Notes: a model not told the origin generated them from the sequence alone. A stretch of 64,000 bases of DNA from Streptomyces sp. SirexAA-E (GCF_000177195.2 NC_015953.1:5022001-5086000); one strand, 5' to 3'. Shown: positions 25,768 through 35,979, numbered from the stretch's first letter. A program made the numbers and translations.

Positions 25768-27209
25768 TGACGACGACAGTTGAGACGGCCGCTGCCACGG
25801 GCCGCGTCGCCCGGGTCATCGGCCCGGTCGTCGACGTGGAGTTCCCCGTCGACGCGATGCCGGAGATCTACAACGCCCTGCACGTCGATGTCGACGACCC
25901 GGCCGAGGCCGGCGCTCGTAAGACGCTGACCCTCGAGGTCGCCCAGCACCTGGGTGACGGCGTGGTCCGCGCGATCTCGATGCAGCCCACCGACGGCCTG
26001 GTCCGCCAGGCCGCGGTGACCGACACGGGCGCGGGCATCACCGTCCCCGTCGGTGACGTGACCAAGGGCAAGGTGTTCAACACCCTCGGTCAGATCCTGA
26101 ACGAGCCGGAGGCCGAGTCCCAGGTCACCGAGCGCTGGCCGATCCACCGCAAGGCCCCGGCCTTCGACCAGCTCGAGTCCAAGACCGAGATGTTCGAGAC
26201 CGGCCTGAAGGTCGTCGACCTGCTGACCCCGTACGTCAAGGGAGGCAAGATCGGTCTGTTCGGTGGTGCGGGCGTCGGCAAGACGGTCCTCATCCAGGAA
26301 ATGATCATGCGTGTGGCGAAGCTGCACGACGGTGTGTCGGTGTTCGCCGGTGTCGGTGAGCGCACCCGTGAGGGCAACGACCTCATCGACGAGATGACCG
26401 AGTCGGGCGTTCTGGACAAGACCGCGCTGGTCTTCGGCCAGATGGACGAGCCGCCGGGGACGCGTCTGCGCGTGGCCCTGTCCGCGCTGACCATGGCGGA
26501 GTACTTCCGCGATGTGCAGAAGCAGGACGTGCTGCTCTTCATCGACAACATCTTCCGCTTCACGCAGGCCGGTTCCGAGGTCTCCACGCTGCTCGGCCGT
26601 ATGCCGTCCGCGGTGGGTTACCAGCCGACCCTGGCCGACGAGATGGGTGTGCTCCAGGAGCGCATCACCTCGACGCGTGGTCACTCGATCACCTCGATGC
26701 AGGCGATCTACGTCCCCGCGGACGACCTGACCGACCCGGCCCCGGCCACCACGTTCGCCCACCTCGACGCGACGACGGTTCTCTCCCGTCCGATCTCGGA
26801 GAAGGGCATCTACCCGGCCGTGGACCCGCTGGACTCCACGTCCCGCATCCTGGACCCGCGCTACATCTCGCAGGACCACTACGACGCGGCCAGCCGCGTC
26901 AAGGGGATCCTGCAGAAGTACAAGGACCTCCAGGACATCATCGCGATCCTCGGCATCGACGAGCTGGGTGAAGAGGACAAGCTCGTGGTCTCGCGCGCCC
27001 GTCGCGTCGAGCGCTTCCTCTCGCAGAACACCCACGCCGCCAAGCAGTTCACCGGCCTGGACGGTTCGGACGTTCCGCTCGACGAGTCGATCGCCGCGTT
27101 CAACGCGATCTGTGACGGGGAGTACGACCACTTCCCCGAGCAGGCGTTCTTCATGTGCGGTGGCCTGGACGACCTCAAGGCCAAGGCCAAGGAGCTCGGC
27201 GTCTCCTGA
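25767..27209 (+). CDS. atpD: ATP synthase subunit beta
   Basis: Catalytic F1 subunit; 480 residues. Walker A GGAGVGKTVLI near 165, the GERTREGNDL block with the catalytic Glu, and the FRFTQAGSEVS and SITSMQAIYVPADD motifs. Starts within the atpG stop (TAATG), so translation is coupled and stoichiometry set partly by ribosome loading. Confidence 0.98.
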   Translation: MTTTVETAAATGRVARVIGPVVDVEFPVDAMPEIYNALHVDVDDPAEAGARKTLTLEVAQHLGDGVVRAISMQPTDGLVRQAAVTDTGAGITVPVGDVTKGKVFNTLGQILNEPEAESQVTERWPIHRKAPAFDQLESKTEMFETGLKVVDLLTPYVKGGKIGLFGGAGVGKTVLIQEMIMRVAKLHDGVSVFAGVGERTREGNDLIDEMTESGVLDKTALVFGQMDEPPGTRLRVALSALTMAEYFRDVQKQDVLLFIDNIFRFTQAGSEVSTLLGRMPSAVGYQPTLADEMGVLQERITSTRGHSITSMQAIYVPADDLTDPAPATTFAHLDATTVLSRPISEKGIYPAVDPLDSTSRILDPRYISQDHYDAASRVKGILQKYKDLQDIIAILGIDELGEEDKLVVSRARRVERFLSQNTHAAKQFTGLDGSDVPLDESIAAFNAICDGEYDHFPEQAFFMCGGLDDLKAKAKELGVS

Positions 27210-27318
27210 GCCTCCGGCTCACCGAGGGGGGTGGGTGTGTCCCGCCCCCCTCACCACGCCCCGTAGAATTGACCCAACACCCGGCACGACCGCCGGGTGG
27301 TGACCCGAGGAGCCACCC

Positions 27319-27690
27319 TTGGCTGCTGAGCTGCATGTCGAGCTGGTCGCCGCGGACCGTAATGTCTGGTCCGGCGAGGCCACCCTCGTTGTCGCACGTA
27401 CCACGTCCGGCGACATCGGCGTCATGCCCGGTCACCAGCCGCTTCTGGGTGTGCTGGAGTCGGGCCCGGTGACGATCCGTACGAGCGACGGCGGCACCGT
27501 CGTCGCCGCCGTCCACGGCGGTTTCATCTCGTTCGCGGACAACAAGCTGTCGCTGCTGGCGGAGATCGCCGAGCTGGCGGACGAGATCGACGTCCAGCGC
27601 GCCGAGCGTGCGCTGGAGCGTGCGAAGTCGGACACGGACGGCGCCGCCGAGCGGCGCGCCGAGGTGCGACTGCGTGCGGCGGCGCACTGA
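27319..27690 (+). CDS. atpC: ATP synthase subunit epsilon
   Basis: Regulatory rotor subunit; TTG start at 27319, 123 residues. N-terminal beta-sandwich (LHVELVAADRNVWSGEA, TTSGDIGVMPGHQPLLG) and a C-terminal helical hairpin rich in Arg/Glu. Last gene of the operon, followed by a strong terminator. The TTG start and 109-base gap after atpD may keep its synthesis low. Confidence 0.95.
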   Translation: MAAELHVELVAADRNVWSGEATLVVARTTSGDIGVMPGHQPLLGVLESGPVTIRTSDGGTVVAAVHGGFISFADNKLSLLAEIAELADEIDVQRAERALERAKSDTDGAAERRAEVRLRAAAH

Positions 27691-27712
27691 GCGTCCCCAC
27701 GAAGTGTTTTTA

Positions 27713-27761
27713 CCTCAGCCGCGGCCGATCCGGACCCCTCCGGACCGAGCCGCGGCTGAGG
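27713..27761 (+). terminator. Terminator of the ATP synthase operon
   Basis: Perfect 13-bp stem CCTCAGCCGCGGC (27713-27725) with its complement at 27749-27761; the apical part contains a second TCCGG/CCGGA stem. A run of T precedes the stem, so it may also act on transcripts from the other strand. Confidence 0.88.
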
Positions 27762-27831
27762 CGATGCAGGTGCAGTCCGGTTCGGCTCGGTACGGTATCC
27801 GTTACTCGACGATGCGAGGAGGTCGGTGGAA

Positions 27832-28278
27832 ATGGTCCTCGCGTTGTGGGTGGGCGGCCTGGTCGTCGTACTGGTGGCAGTGGGGCTGTTCGTCTTCGGT
27901 CTGCGCCGACGGCTGATCCAGCGGTCCGGCGGCACCTTCGACTGCAGCCTGCGCTGGGACATCTCCCCGGAACCCGATCCGTCCGGCAAGGGCTGGGTGT
28001 ACGGGGTCGCCCGCTACCACGGTGACCGCGTCGACTGGTTCCGGGTCTTCTCCTACTCGCCCCGTCCGCGTCGCGGCCTGGAGCGTTCGGCCATCGAGGT
28101 GGTCGCCCGCCGGCTGCCCGAGGGCGAGGAGGAGCTCGCGCTCCTGTCCGACTCCGTCGTGCTCGGCTGTCTCCACCGGGGGACACGCCTGGAGCTGGCG
28201 ATGAGCGAGGACGCCCTGACCGGCTTCCTCGCGTGGCTGGAGGCGGCGCCGCCCGGCCAGCGGGTCAACGTGGCCTAG
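27832..28278 (+). CDS. DUF2550 membrane-anchored protein
   Basis: The ATG at 27832 is preferred over GTG 27826 because AGGAGG (27817-27822) is then 9 bases away, not 3. 148 residues: one N-terminal membrane helix (about 2-24) and a cytoplasmic globular domain with GGTFDCSLRWD and KGWVYGVARYHGDRVDWFRVFS. This pattern is the actinobacterial DUF2550 family, usually next to the atp operon. Function unknown. The stop codon forms the first base of the palindromic repeat at 28278. Confidence 0.85.
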   Translation: MVLALWVGGLVVVLVAVGLFVFGLRRRLIQRSGGTFDCSLRWDISPEPDPSGKGWVYGVARYHGDRVDWFRVFSYSPRPRRGLERSAIEVVARRLPEGEEELALLSDSVVLGCLHRGTRLELAMSEDALTGFLAWLEAAPPGQRVNVA

Positions 28279-28449
28279 GGCTTGTTGCGAAGTAGCGCCG
28301 TCCGCGCGGAGGGCGGGTCCGGCGGCGTCTGGTGCGTGCGATCGCAAGGCGGAGGGTCGCCCCGATACTGGATGTATCGGGTGATCCCGGCAACGCCGCG
28401 AGAGTGCGTGCCAGGCGCCGCCGGCAGGCGGGACTTTTGAAACAAGCCC
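28278..28449. repeat. 172-bp imperfect palindromic intergenic repeat
   Basis: The ends are inverted copies (GGGCTTGTTGCGAAG against GGGCTTGTTTCAAAAG read from the other side), and the arms pair almost throughout. For example, the left GGCGGCGTCTGGTGCG matches the right-arm complement GGCGGCGCCTGGCACG. The centre is CCCGATAC-TGGAT-GTATCGGG. No coding capacity. Similar elements with GTTGCGAA-type ends are widespread between Streptomyces genes; I recall this from family knowledge and cannot search. It abuts the DUF2550 stop codon. Confidence 0.75.
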
Positions 28450-28521
28450 AAGGGGGCGGGGCTCGCCGTCCCGGGGTTTTTCCCGGTCGCCGTGGGCCGG
28501 TCCGTGCCGCACATACGAGAA

Positions 28522-28554
28522 CCGGGGAGACAGGGGGCGGACCTGTCTCCCCGG
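28522..28554. terminator. Bidirectional terminator between DUF2550 gene and chiC
   Basis: Perfect 13-bp stem CCGGGGAGACAGG (28522-28534) with its complement at 28542-28554, 7-base loop, then CGTCTTT. It separates the convergent DUF2550 and chitinase genes. Confidence 0.85.
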
Positions 28555-28603
28555 CGTCTTTCGGGGTTGCGCTACCTCATGGGGATCCGGTGCCGAACAC
28601 GCA

Positions 28604-30490
<1,887 letters not shown>

Positions 30491-30598
30491 CGGTGCTCCT
30501 CGGGTGAGGTCCGACAAACGGGGGTGGTTCGTGGACTGCAAACCCTGCGTCGCCCTGAGCGCGCTTGTCATGGCGTACTCACCGCAGTGTGCTCGGTG

Positions 30599-30640
30599 AG
30601 ATTAGGAAGGTCTGGACCAATCGTCAAGAGGTCCAGACCA
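30599..30640 (-). promoter_or_regulatory. chiC promoter overlapped by direct-repeat operators
   Basis: On the minus strand, TTGACG (30622-30627), a 17-base spacer and TAATCT (30599-30604) form a near-consensus promoter. Two 11-bp repeats, GGTCTGGACCA (30609-30619) and GGTCCAGACCA (30630-30640), are spaced 21 bp start to start. One sits inside the spacer, the other just upstream of -35. They match the TGGTCCAGACC repeats known in Streptomyces chitinase promoters and the DasR-binding motif. Confidence 0.9.
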
Positions 30641-30657
30641 AAGTTCCGGAACCGGCG

Positions 30658-31305
30658 TTAGAGGCCCAACTCCTGAGCGAGGACGGCCGCTTGCACCCTG
30701 CTGCGCAGCTCCAGCTTTCCCAGGAGCCTGCTGACGTGCGTCTTCACCGTCGCCTCCGCCATCGAGAGCCGCCCGGCGATCTCCGCGTTCGACAGCCCCT
30801 GCCCCAGGCAGCCCAGCACCTCGCGCTCCCGCCGGGTGAGCGCGTCCAGCACCGCGGGGTCGGGTGCGCCGTCCCTCGCGGCCGTCGCTCCCGCGAACTC
30901 GGCGATCAGCCGGCGGGTCACCGCCGGGGCGATCATGCCCTCGCCGCCCGCCACCGTGCGGACGGCGTCCAGCAGGTCGTGCGCCTCGGTGTTCTTCAGC
31001 AGGAACCCCGCCGCCCCCGCGCGCAGCGCCCCGAACACGTAGGCGTCCAGGTCGAACGTCGTCAGCACCAGGACGTCGGCGAGCCGCTCGGCCACCACCT
31101 GACGCGTCGCCGACACCCCGTCGAGCCGGGGCATCTGCACATCCATCAGCACCACGTCCGGGCGCAGTTCGCGGGCCAGGCGCACGGCGGCCTCACCGTC
31201 CGCGGCCTCGCCCACGACCTCGATGTCCGGCGCGCTGCCCAGAATGAGCGCCAGCCCCGCGCGCACCGCCGACTGGTCCTCGGCGACCAGTACCCGGATG
31301 GTCAT
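30658..31305 (-). CDS. chiR: NarL/LuxR-type response regulator of the chitinase locus
   Basis: 215 residues. Receiver domain with VLVAEDQSAVR, phospho-Asp in DVVLMDVQMPRLDG and FLLKN. A LuxR-type helix-turn-helix lies at about 150-205 (LTRREREVLGCLGQG, NAEIAGRLSMAEATVKTH). Its ATG overlaps the kinase stop (TGA at 31302-31304), so the pair is coupled. The position just upstream of chiC fits ChiR, the activator of chiC in S. coelicolor. It probably binds the direct repeats at 30609-30640 or nearby. Confidence 0.9.
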   Translation of the reverse strand: MTIRVLVAEDQSAVRAGLALILGSAPDIEVVGEAADGEAAVRLARELRPDVVLMDVQMPRLDGVSATRQVVAERLADVLVLTTFDLDAYVFGALRAGAAGFLLKNTEAHDLLDAVRTVAGGEGMIAPAVTRRLIAEFAGATAARDGAPDPAVLDALTRREREVLGCLGQGLSNAEIAGRLSMAEATVKTHVSRLLGKLELRSRVQAAVLAQELGL

Positions 31306-32528
31306 GCGTACGTCCCTTCCTCCACAGGCAGCTCCGCCCGCACCCGCCAGATCTCGCCGCCGTCCGCCGGCCCCGTGCCGATCGTCCCGCCGAGGAGCTT
31401 CACCCGCTCCGCCATCCCCGCCAGCCCGGCCCCCGAACCGGGGGCGCGTGGCCCGGGACGGTCGCCGACGACGCTGGTCACCTCCACCGTCAGACCGGTG
31501 TCCGAGCGTTCCAGACGTACCGTCACCGGGCCCGGCGCCGCGTGCTTCAGCGCGTTCGTCAGGGACTCCTGGACGATGCGGTAGGCGGCCAGTTCCACCG
31601 GGGCGGGCAGCGGGCCGGTCCGGGCGCGGATGTCGTCCAGGGTGACGGTCAGGCCGCTGGACGCGGCGTTCGACCGGGCCTGGGCGACGAGGGCGTCCAG
31701 GGAGGCGAGCGTCGGCGCCACCCCCGGCCCGTCGTCCCCGCCGCTGTCCCGCAGCAGTCCGATCAGCCGCCGCATCTCTGCCAGCCCCTCCACACTGTTG
31801 TGCCGGATCACCCCGAGGGCGTCGCGGGAGGTGGCCGGGTCGTCGATGGAGAGCGCCGCGGTGGAGTGGATGGCGATCGCGGAGAGATGGCCGGCGACCA
31901 GGTCGTGCAGCTCCCGGGCCATCCTGGCCCGTTCGGCGGTCACCGCCTGGGTCCGGTCCACCTCGGCCAGCAGGGCCGTCTGTTCGGCCCGCAGCCGGGC
32001 CGCCTGGGCGGCCTCGCGGTGATTGCGCACACCGACGCCGGTGAGGGCCGGGGCGAAGGAGACCAGTCCGGTCACCACGCCGAACAGCAGCGCCTCGGAG
32101 ACCCGGAGCCAGGCGGAGAACCCGACGGTGGCCGCCACGGTGACCAGGAAGGTGGCGACCGGGATGCGCCGGGCGGCGGTCGGGCTCCCGTACACCACGG
32201 CCGCGTACATCAGGTCGGTGTACATCAGGACCGTCGCCAGGCTGCCCGTCGTGAACTGGTCGGCGACCAGCGCGAGCGTGCCCAGGGCCAGCGCGGTCTG
32301 CGGCCTGGTCCGGCGCAGCGGCTCCAGGGCGGCCGTCACCACCAGCGGTAGGAGCGCCACCCAGTGCGCGCCGAAGAAGCCGCCCTGGGTGTGCAGGCCC
32401 ACCGCCCAGAGCAGCAGTCCGCCGGCCAGCCCGACGACCCCGATCAGCACGTCCTGGCGGTGCGGTCGGGAGCGGTGCGGGCGCGCAGAGGTGGACACGC
32501 CTCCATCCAACACGGCGGCGGCGCGCAC
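31302..32528 (-). CDS. chiS: Sensor histidine kinase of the chitinase locus
   Basis: 408 residues from GTG 32528; a later GTG (the V of GGVSTS) is also possible, and neither has a clear ribosome site. About five to six membrane helices in the first 170 residues with little extracytoplasmic loop, then a HisKA_3 domain with MARELHDLVAGHLSAI and a HATPase domain (IVQESLTNALKHA, GSGAGLAGMAERV). The intramembrane type of sensing suggests a ligand in or near the membrane. Coupled to chiR. Confidence 0.88.
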   Translation of the reverse strand: MRAAAVLDGGVSTSARPHRSRPHRQDVLIGVVGLAGGLLLWAVGLHTQGGFFGAHWVALLPLVVTAALEPLRRTRPQTALALGTLALVADQFTTGSLATVLMYTDLMYAAVVYGSPTAARRIPVATFLVTVAATVGFSAWLRVSEALLFGVVTGLVSFAPALTGVGVRNHREAAQAARLRAEQTALLAEVDRTQAVTAERARMARELHDLVAGHLSAIAIHSTAALSIDDPATSRDALGVIRHNSVEGLAEMRRLIGLLRDSGGDDGPGVAPTLASLDALVAQARSNAASSGLTVTLDDIRARTGPLPAPVELAAYRIVQESLTNALKHAAPGPVTVRLERSDTGLTVEVTSVVGDRPGPRAPGSGAGLAGMAERVKLLGGTIGTGPADGGEIWRVRAELPVEEGTYA

Positions 32529-32649
32529 GGCCTCGGTGGCCGGGAGGAGGCACGGCTACATCGAAGGATGCAGTCGCACGTCGTCACCGGTGACGACGCC
32601 CCGGTGCGCCGCGCACGGAAGCCTGGAGGGGACCCGAAGGAGGAGTGCC

Positions 32650-33210
32650 GTGATCGTCACGCTGATCGTGCTGTGCGAGGCCGCGTTCTGGGTGCTGCTG
32701 GCCGTGGGACTCGGACTGCGGTACGTCGCGCGGATGCCCCGGCTGGGCGCCGCCGTGCTGCTGTGCGAGCCGCTGCTGGAGGTGGTCCTGCTGGTGGTGA
32801 CCGCCGTCGACCTGAGGAACGGTGCCGCTCCCGACTGGAAGCACGGCCTGGCCGCCGTCTACATCGGTTTCACCGTCGGTCTCGGCCACTCCACCGTCAC
32901 GTGGGTGGACGCCCGGGTCGCCCACCGCTTCGCGGGCGGCCCGCCGCCGGTACGGCCGCCCAAGTACGGCAGGGCCCGGGCCGTCCACGAGTGGCGCACG
33001 GCGGGCCGCTGGATCCTGGCCTGCGTGACGGCGCTGGCCCTGCTCGAGGCGGCCGCACGGTACGTCGGCGCGGACGGCGGCACGGGGTCCCTGCGGATGT
33101 GGCAGCAGAAGATGCTCTGGGTGATCGGCGTCAACCTCGTCATCGCCGGGAGCTACACGCTCTTCCCCAAACGGGATCCCGGGAAGGACCGGGTGGGGGC
33201 GGGCCGCTGA
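32650..33210 (+). CDS. Small integral membrane protein of unknown function
   Basis: GTG 32650 behind AAGGAGG (32637-32643). 186 residues with about five hydrophobic segments: about 2-24, 32-54, 64-84, 118-138 and 156-176. A polar Pro-rich loop lies near 100-112 (GGPPPVRPPKYGRA), followed by HEWRTAGRW. Divergent from chiS across 121 bases. Its TGA directly abuts the TCA (stop) of the next gene on the other strand, inside a CGCTGATCAGCG palindrome (33205-33216). Confidence 0.75.
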   Translation: MIVTLIVLCEAAFWVLLAVGLGLRYVARMPRLGAAVLLCEPLLEVVLLVVTAVDLRNGAAPDWKHGLAAVYIGFTVGLGHSTVTWVDARVAHRFAGGPPPVRPPKYGRARAVHEWRTAGRWILACVTALALLEAAARYVGADGGTGSLRMWQQKMLWVIGVNLVIAGSYTLFPKRDPGKDRVGAGR

Positions 33211-33783
33211 TCAGCGCTCGCCGCCCGGCACCCACAGGACGTCGCCGAGTTCCTTGTTCGCCGTCCTGGCGAGGATGAACAGGAGGTCGGAGAGGCGGTT
33301 GAGGTAGGTGGCGGTCAGCGCGTTCATCACGTCGCCGTGCACCTCCAGCGCCGCCCAGGTGGACCGCTCGGCCCGGCGGACGACCGTGCAGGCCTGGTGC
33401 AGCAGCGCGGCCCCGGGAGTACCGCCCGGAAGGATGAAGCTCCGCAGCTTCTCCAGCTCCTCCAGGAAGGTGTCGCAGTCCGCCTCCAGCTTGTCGACGT
33501 AGGACTGCTCGACCCGCAGCGGCGGGTACTTCGGGTCCGGGACCACCGGGGTGGACAGGTCCGCGCCCACGTCGAACAGGTCGTTCTGGACGCGGACGAG
33601 GACCTTGACGACGTCCTCGGCCAGACCGCCGAGCGCGATCGCCGTACCGATGACGGCGTTGGCCTCGTTGGCGTCCGCGTACGCCGCGATCCGCAGATCG
33701 GTCTTGGCGGTGCGGCTCATGTCGCCGAGGGCGGTGGTGCCCTGGTCGCCGGTACGGGTGTAGATGCGCGTCAGATTGACCAT
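33211..33783 (-). CDS. Cob(I)yrinic acid a,c-diamide adenosyltransferase (PduO type)
   Basis: Transfers the 5'-deoxyadenosyl group of ATP to cob(I)alamin, making adenosylcobalamin. 190 residues. N-terminal TRTGDQGTTALGD ATP loop, YADANEANAVIG, and the conserved VVRRAERSTW and YLNRLSDLLFILAR helices of the trimeric PduO fold. The methylmalonyl-CoA genes mce, meaB and icmA elsewhere in the window need this cofactor. Confidence 0.94.
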   Translation of the reverse strand: MVNLTRIYTRTGDQGTTALGDMSRTAKTDLRIAAYADANEANAVIGTAIALGGLAEDVVKVLVRVQNDLFDVGADLSTPVVPDPKYPPLRVEQSYVDKLEADCDTFLEELEKLRSFILPGGTPGAALLHQACTVVRRAERSTWAALEVHGDVMNALTATYLNRLSDLLFILARTANKELGDVLWVPGGER

Positions 33784-33877
33784 GGGCCCACCCTAATGAG
33801 CCCTCAGGTCCCCGCGCTGCGGAAGGCGCGTGTGCCGGCCGTCACGCCCGGCAGCGCGTAGCCCCACCGCGACCAGG

Positions 33878-33901
33878 GCCCCGCACGGTGGTGTGCGGGG
33901 C
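33878..33901. terminator. Hairpin in the remnant region after the adenosyltransferase gene
   Basis: GCCCCGCAC (33878-33886) pairs with GTGCGGGGC (33893-33901), 6-base loop. It may be a leftover terminator of a lost gene. Confidence 0.5.
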
Positions 33902-33956
33902 GAGGCCACCGGACTGGACGACGTCACCGCACTTCTCACGCACCGAGCCGGGTCCC

Positions 33957-34145
33957 TCATCGGTTCGCACCCGGCGACGGTGGCGGGCCGCCGGTGGGAG
34001 CGAGCCGCGCGGTGGGCATCCGCGGGGTGGCGGTGGGAGCGAGCCGTGTGGTGGGCATCCGCGGGGTGGCGGTTCTGCCCGCGCCGTCGGGTCCGAGCAG
34101 GCCGATGACCTCGCCCGCCCGGACCGTCAGGTCGACGGACGGCAC
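33957..34145 (-). pseudogene. N-terminal remnant of an ABC transporter ATPase
   Basis: Reading on the minus strand from 34145, VDLTVRAGEVIGLLGPDGAGRT is an ABC ATPase start up to Walker A (normally GPNGAGKT; here with N to D and K to R). Right after Walker A the similarity breaks into a repeated PRMPT-RLAPTA peptide made by a tandem DNA duplication, and the frame ends. No Walker B, signature or permease follows. A decayed gene start, not functional. Confidence 0.7.
33993..34070. repeat. 39-bp tandem duplication (two copies)
   Basis: Units at 33993-34031 and 34032-34070, identical except for two bases near the middle (CGCG against TGTG). The length is a multiple of three. It lies inside the decayed ABC ATPase, so it arose in non-functional DNA or caused its loss. 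Confidence 0.9.
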
Positions 34146-34429
34146 GGCCCGGACCGCAGCCGGGGCATCGTCGACCGGCTGCGCGCCACGTCCCGGGCCC
34201 GTGACGCGGACGAGTCCGCCGCCGAGGCCGCGCCGGTGACCGGACCGCGATCCTGGTGGCCGGTCAGCTCTCCTGGGCGCACGGCACTCTCATGGGGTGC
34301 ACCGGCTGCGAGACGGTCGCCGGCCGCAAGCCCGCGGAGGTGTCCAGGGAGGCGCTCGACCTGCTCGACGGCGTCGGGGGCCTCCTCGGCGACAAGGTCC
34401 TCAACTACGGGCGCCGATCGCACCGGTGA
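34146..34429 (+). pseudogene. Frameshifted C-terminal remnant of an unrecognised protein
   Basis: One frame reads GIVDRLRATSRARDADESAA up to about 34235. Another frame continues from about 34244 with TAILVAGQLSWAHGTLMGC and EALDLLDGVGGLLGDKVLNY, ending at TGA 34427. Both have protein-like composition, but no single frame covers them and there is no start. I read this as the tail of a gene broken by a frameshift. I cannot name the family. Confidence 0.45.
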
Positions 34430-34565
34430 CGTCGGACGGTGTGATGTCCGTCATGTGAGACGTGACGCGCATCTCTTCACGGCCCCAGGGCGCCTCACGG
34501 GTACTAACCTCCGGCGGAGAGTCAAGTGCAGGAACCGACCGATGAGAACGCATAGGGGTGCCAAC

Positions 34566-35414
34566 GTGGCCAGGAAGCTCGCCGTCATCGGCGCCGGACT
34601 CATGGGGTCCGGTATCGCGCAGGTCTCCGCCCAGGCGGGCTGGGACGTCGTGCTGCGCGACGTCACCGACGAGGCCCTGAGCCGCGGGCGCGGCGGCATC
34701 GAGGCCAGCTACGGCAAGTTCGTCGCCAAGGGCAGGATGGAGGCCGCCGACGCCGAGGCCGCGCTGGGCCGGATCACCACGACCACCGACCTCGACGCCG
34801 TGGCCGACGCGGACCTCGTCGTGGAGGCCGTGTTCGAGAAGCTCGAGGTCAAGCACGAGATCTTCCGCGCCCTCGACAAGATCGTCCGCCCGGAGGCCGT
34901 CCTCGCCTCCAACACCTCCGCGATCCCGATCACCAAGATCGCGGCCGTGACGGAGCGTCCGGAGCGCGTCGTCGGTGTGCACTTCTTCTCGCCCGTGCCG
35001 ATGATGCAGCTGGTCGAGCTGGTGCGCGGCTACAAGACCAGCGACGAAACCCTCGCCACCGCGCGGGAGTTCGCCGAGTCGGTCGGCAAGACCTGCATCG
35101 TCGTCAACCGTGACGTCGCGGGCTTCGTCACCACCCGGCTGATCTCGGCGCTCGTCGTCGAGGCCGCCAAGCTGTACGAGTCGGGCGTCGCCACGGCCGA
35201 GGACATCGACACCGCCTGCAAGCTCGGCTTCGGCCACGCCATGGGCCCCTTGGCGACGGCGGACCTGACCGGTGTCGACATCCTGCTGCACGCGACGGGC
35301 AACATCTACACCGAGTCGCAGGACGAGAAGTTCGCCGCTCCTGAGCTGATGCGCCGGATGGTCGACGCAGGTGACATCGGCCGCAAGAGCGGGCAGGGCT
35401 TCTACACCTACTGA
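34566..35414 (+). CDS. 3-hydroxybutyryl-CoA dehydrogenase
   Basis: NAD(P)-dependent oxidation of 3-hydroxyacyl-CoA (or reduction of acetoacetyl-CoA). 282 residues from GTG 34566; the much longer open frame upstream runs through the remnant region and is not coding. N-terminal Rossmann motif VIGAGLMGSGIAQVSAQAG, catalytic His in VGVHFFSPVPMMQLVELV, and C-terminal helical domain with KSGQGFYTY. It may act together with the thiolase at 51776 in butyryl/ethylmalonyl-CoA metabolism. Confidence 0.94.
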   Translation: MARKLAVIGAGLMGSGIAQVSAQAGWDVVLRDVTDEALSRGRGGIEASYGKFVAKGRMEAADAEAALGRITTTTDLDAVADADLVVEAVFEKLEVKHEIFRALDKIVRPEAVLASNTSAIPITKIAAVTERPERVVGVHFFSPVPMMQLVELVRGYKTSDETLATAREFAESVGKTCIVVNRDVAGFVTTRLISALVVEAAKLYESGVATAEDIDTACKLGFGHAMGPLATADLTGVDILLHATGNIYTESQDEKFAAPELMRRMVDAGDIGRKSGQGFYTY

Positions 35415-35430
35415 TCGTTTCCGGCCCCCC

Positions 35431-35457
35431 GGCTGCCTGACAGCTCGTCAGGCAGCC
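35431..35457 (+). terminator. Terminator of the hydroxybutyryl-CoA dehydrogenase gene
   Basis: Perfect 11-bp stem GGCTGCCTGAC (35431-35441) with its complement at 35447-35457, 5-base loop, starting 17 bases after the stop codon. Confidence 0.9.
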
Positions 35458-35655
35458 CCATGGGGCCCGGGATCCGGTGCCGGGCGCACCACGATCCACT
35501 GGTACAGGGCGAACCCCTGTCACCCCTCAGGGTGAATTCGGTATCGGTTCGCTTACAGACGGCAACTTCCCTGTCGCCGTGGCCGTCAGTTGTGGCAGAG
35601 ACAGTGGAGAACCAGACAGACCGACCATGCTGCGGAGTACTTCCGGGGAGCGCAT

Positions 35656-35979
35656 ATGCACATCAGGGGCGACCACGCCGAACTGGCCGTCGGGGGCCGC
35701 CTCGACGTCCGAAGCGCGGCGGACGCCCGTACGGTCCTGCACTCGGCCGTCGACGACGGAGCCGGTGACCTCGTGCTGGACATGACCGAGCTGGACTCCT
35801 GGGACGCCACCGGACTCGGCGTCATCATGGGCGCGCACCGCAGAGCGGGCCGGGCCGGACGCCGGCTGGTGCTGCGCGGTGTGCCTCCGCAGATGCAGCG
35901 CCTCCTGGTGGCGACCCGGCTGCACCGCATTCTGGCCATCGAGGGCGGGATCGCCGCGGACTCCCTGCCACGTGTCTGA
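35656..35979 (+). CDS. STAS-domain anti-sigma factor antagonist
   Basis: ATG 35656 follows GGGGAG. 107 residues forming a single STAS domain: GGRLDVRSAADA, LVLDMTELDSWDATGLGVIMGAHRRA. In this family a Ser or Thr just before the Gly is phosphorylated by an anti-sigma kinase; here it is Thr52 in DATG, with the preceding Ser replaced by Ala. It would bind a kinase/anti-sigma factor and free a sigma factor when unphosphorylated. No partner kinase is adjacent, but a SpoIIE-type phosphatase ends at base 265. Confidence 0.88.
   Translation: MHIRGDHAELAVGGRLDVRSAADARTVLHSAVDDGAGDLVLDMTELDSWDATGLGVIMGAHRRAGRAGRRLVLRGVPPQMQRLLVATRLHRILAIEGGIAADSLPRV

Noticed and set aside
30658..32553. Single fused kinase-regulator protein on the minus strand
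   Set aside because: The upstream part is in a different frame from the kinase; the kinase is read in its own frame and overlaps the regulator start as an ordinary ATGA pair.
33957..34145. Functional ABC ATPase
   Set aside because: Only the sequence up to Walker A remains, with the catalytic Lys changed and no downstream motifs.
33888..34565. N-terminal extension of the hydroxybutyryl-CoA dehydrogenase frame
   Set aside because: The upstream 226 codons cover the remnant region and the tandem duplication; the family starts at GTG 34566.
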